Made by a program: the position numbers and the translations under genes. Below the pieces are notes generated by a model. That model made no database searches and was not told the DNA's origin. It saw nothing but the letters and a program-made list of their open reading frames with translations. A stretch of 5,196 bases of DNA from NCBI GenBank assembly GCA_021413405.1, contig JAIOQL010000595.1, forward strand, positions 1 to 5,196, given 5' to 3'. Source of the DNA: Leptospira sp. (GTDB lineage: Bacteria; Spirochaetota; Leptospiria; Leptospirales; Leptospiraceae). Positions 4,525 to 5,196 of the stretch are shown here, one piece after another; position 1 is the stretch's first letter, and each line of letters begins with the position of its first letter.

Positions 4525-5196
4525 TTGTTTCTGATAAATTTGCAAAGACTGTCATCGAGGAGACAACCAGTCTGGAATAAAAATCTGACGAACTCTTCTT
4601 TGCGCGTTTCCTACAGTGCAATCAATGCCTTCTATTCATTCCACAAAAGAGAATATATGATGGAACTCGTTTGGGTTCCAAAGAAATCGGAAAAAATTCC
4701 GGCAGTAATGAACATTACAGAAGTTACAAGTTTTCTGAACCATTGCACTTCGCTGAAAGAAAAAACCATGTTTACACTCATATACTCTTCAGGGATACGG
4801 ATCGGGGAACTCGTTCAAATTAAAATCGGACACATAGATTTTGAAAGAAAGCAGTCTTTATCGAGAACGGAAAAGGAAGTAAACAAAGATACACAATTCT
4901 CTCAGATCAGGCCATTGTACTCCTCGAAAATTATATAAAATTTTACACACCGACTTCCTATTTGTTTTTTTCAAACAACTCAACCAATTCACCTGAGAGC
5001 ATAAGACGGATCCAGTCGATATTTCAAAAAATAGCAAAGACCGCGAATATAATAAAAAAAATCAAGGTTCACACTCTCCGGCATTCTTTTACAACCCATC
5101 TTATGGAAGACGGTTATAGTCTTTTCTATATACAAAAATTATTGGGCACGCATCCTTGAGCACTACCATGATCTACCTGCATACAAATACAAATTA
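4525..5196 (+). pseudogene. tyrosine recombinase (phage-integrase family), frameshifted remnant
   Basis: Site-specific tyrosine recombinase relic running past the window end. The first frame (TTG 4525 to stop at 4938) gives NSSLRVSYSAINAFYSF and then the catalytic box I in IYSSGIRIGEL (Arg codon 4798-4800). After FERK, near 4849-4854, homology moves to the +2 frame: VFIENGKGSKQRYTIL (catalytic Lys codon 4872-4874) continues to VHTLRHSFTTHL (His 5070-5072, Arg 5079-5081). Near 5145-5147 a second lost base moves LLG into HASLSTTMIYLH, bringing in the His (5147-5149) and the Tyr nucleophile (5174-5176). Both lesions look like single-base losses. The N-terminal DNA-binding domain is mostly missing: about 60-70 residues fewer than a usual ~300-aa enzyme, and residues 8-18 of the first frame look unrelated. 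A 23-codon frame at 4509-4580 may be scrambled 5' sequence. Sequencing error is the alternative explanation for the shifts. Confidence 0.8.

Noticed and set aside
1..5196. CRISPR array or rRNA
   Set aside because: No regularly spaced direct repeats and no rRNA-like sequence were seen on either strand.

Overview
This window looks like chromosomal DNA from a spirochaete, most likely a Leptospira-type genome. The clues are an AT-leaning composition, short spirochaetal lipoboxes (FLAGC, LSLNC, FVFC) on three consecutive exported proteins, and an A/T-run-rich style. This placement is inference; no rRNA or species marker is present.

Region by region, all genes lie on the + strand. (1) 47-2379 is a compact three-gene unit encoding predicted lipoproteins: a YHYH-domain protein, a MORN-repeat protein and a SCO1/SenC-type copper/thiol protein with an intact CxxxC...H site. 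The gaps are 34 nt and then a 29-nt overlap, so they are probably cotranscribed. (2) 2380-2573 is a regulatory intergenic region. It holds a perfect FNR/CRP-family box (TTGAT-N4-ATCAA) centred 41.5 nt upstream of the start site predicted from a TACGAT -10 element, the geometry of a class II activated promoter. (3) 2574-3290 encodes a hemerythrin-fold di-iron protein resembling RIC/YtfE/ScdA (repair of iron centres after nitrosative stress). It lacks the usual N-terminal Cys domain and has Asp at one expected His ligand. (4) 3361-4197 encodes an exported or membrane-anchored metallo-beta-lactamase-fold hydrolase with a complete metal site. (5) 4198-4508 has no convincing gene. It contains a GC-rich island (about 72% G+C over 4291-4350 against about 33% just before it) and a run of short inverted repeats. 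(6) 4509 to the window end is a decaying tyrosine recombinase. It is 5'-truncated and carries two single-base frameshifts; restoring them rebuilds the full R-K-HxxR-H-Y catalytic set.

As a working picture, the first unit probably handles copper or thiol redox outside the cytoplasm (SCO proteins supply or maintain Cu sites of respiratory oxidases or nitrous oxide reductase). The FNR-type promoter would place the di-iron RIC-like protein under low-oxygen or NO control. A link between the two is suggested only by adjacency. The strongest leads are the promoter/RIC pair, the YHYH-MORN-SCO lipoprotein cassette and the structured GC island beside the dead recombinase.
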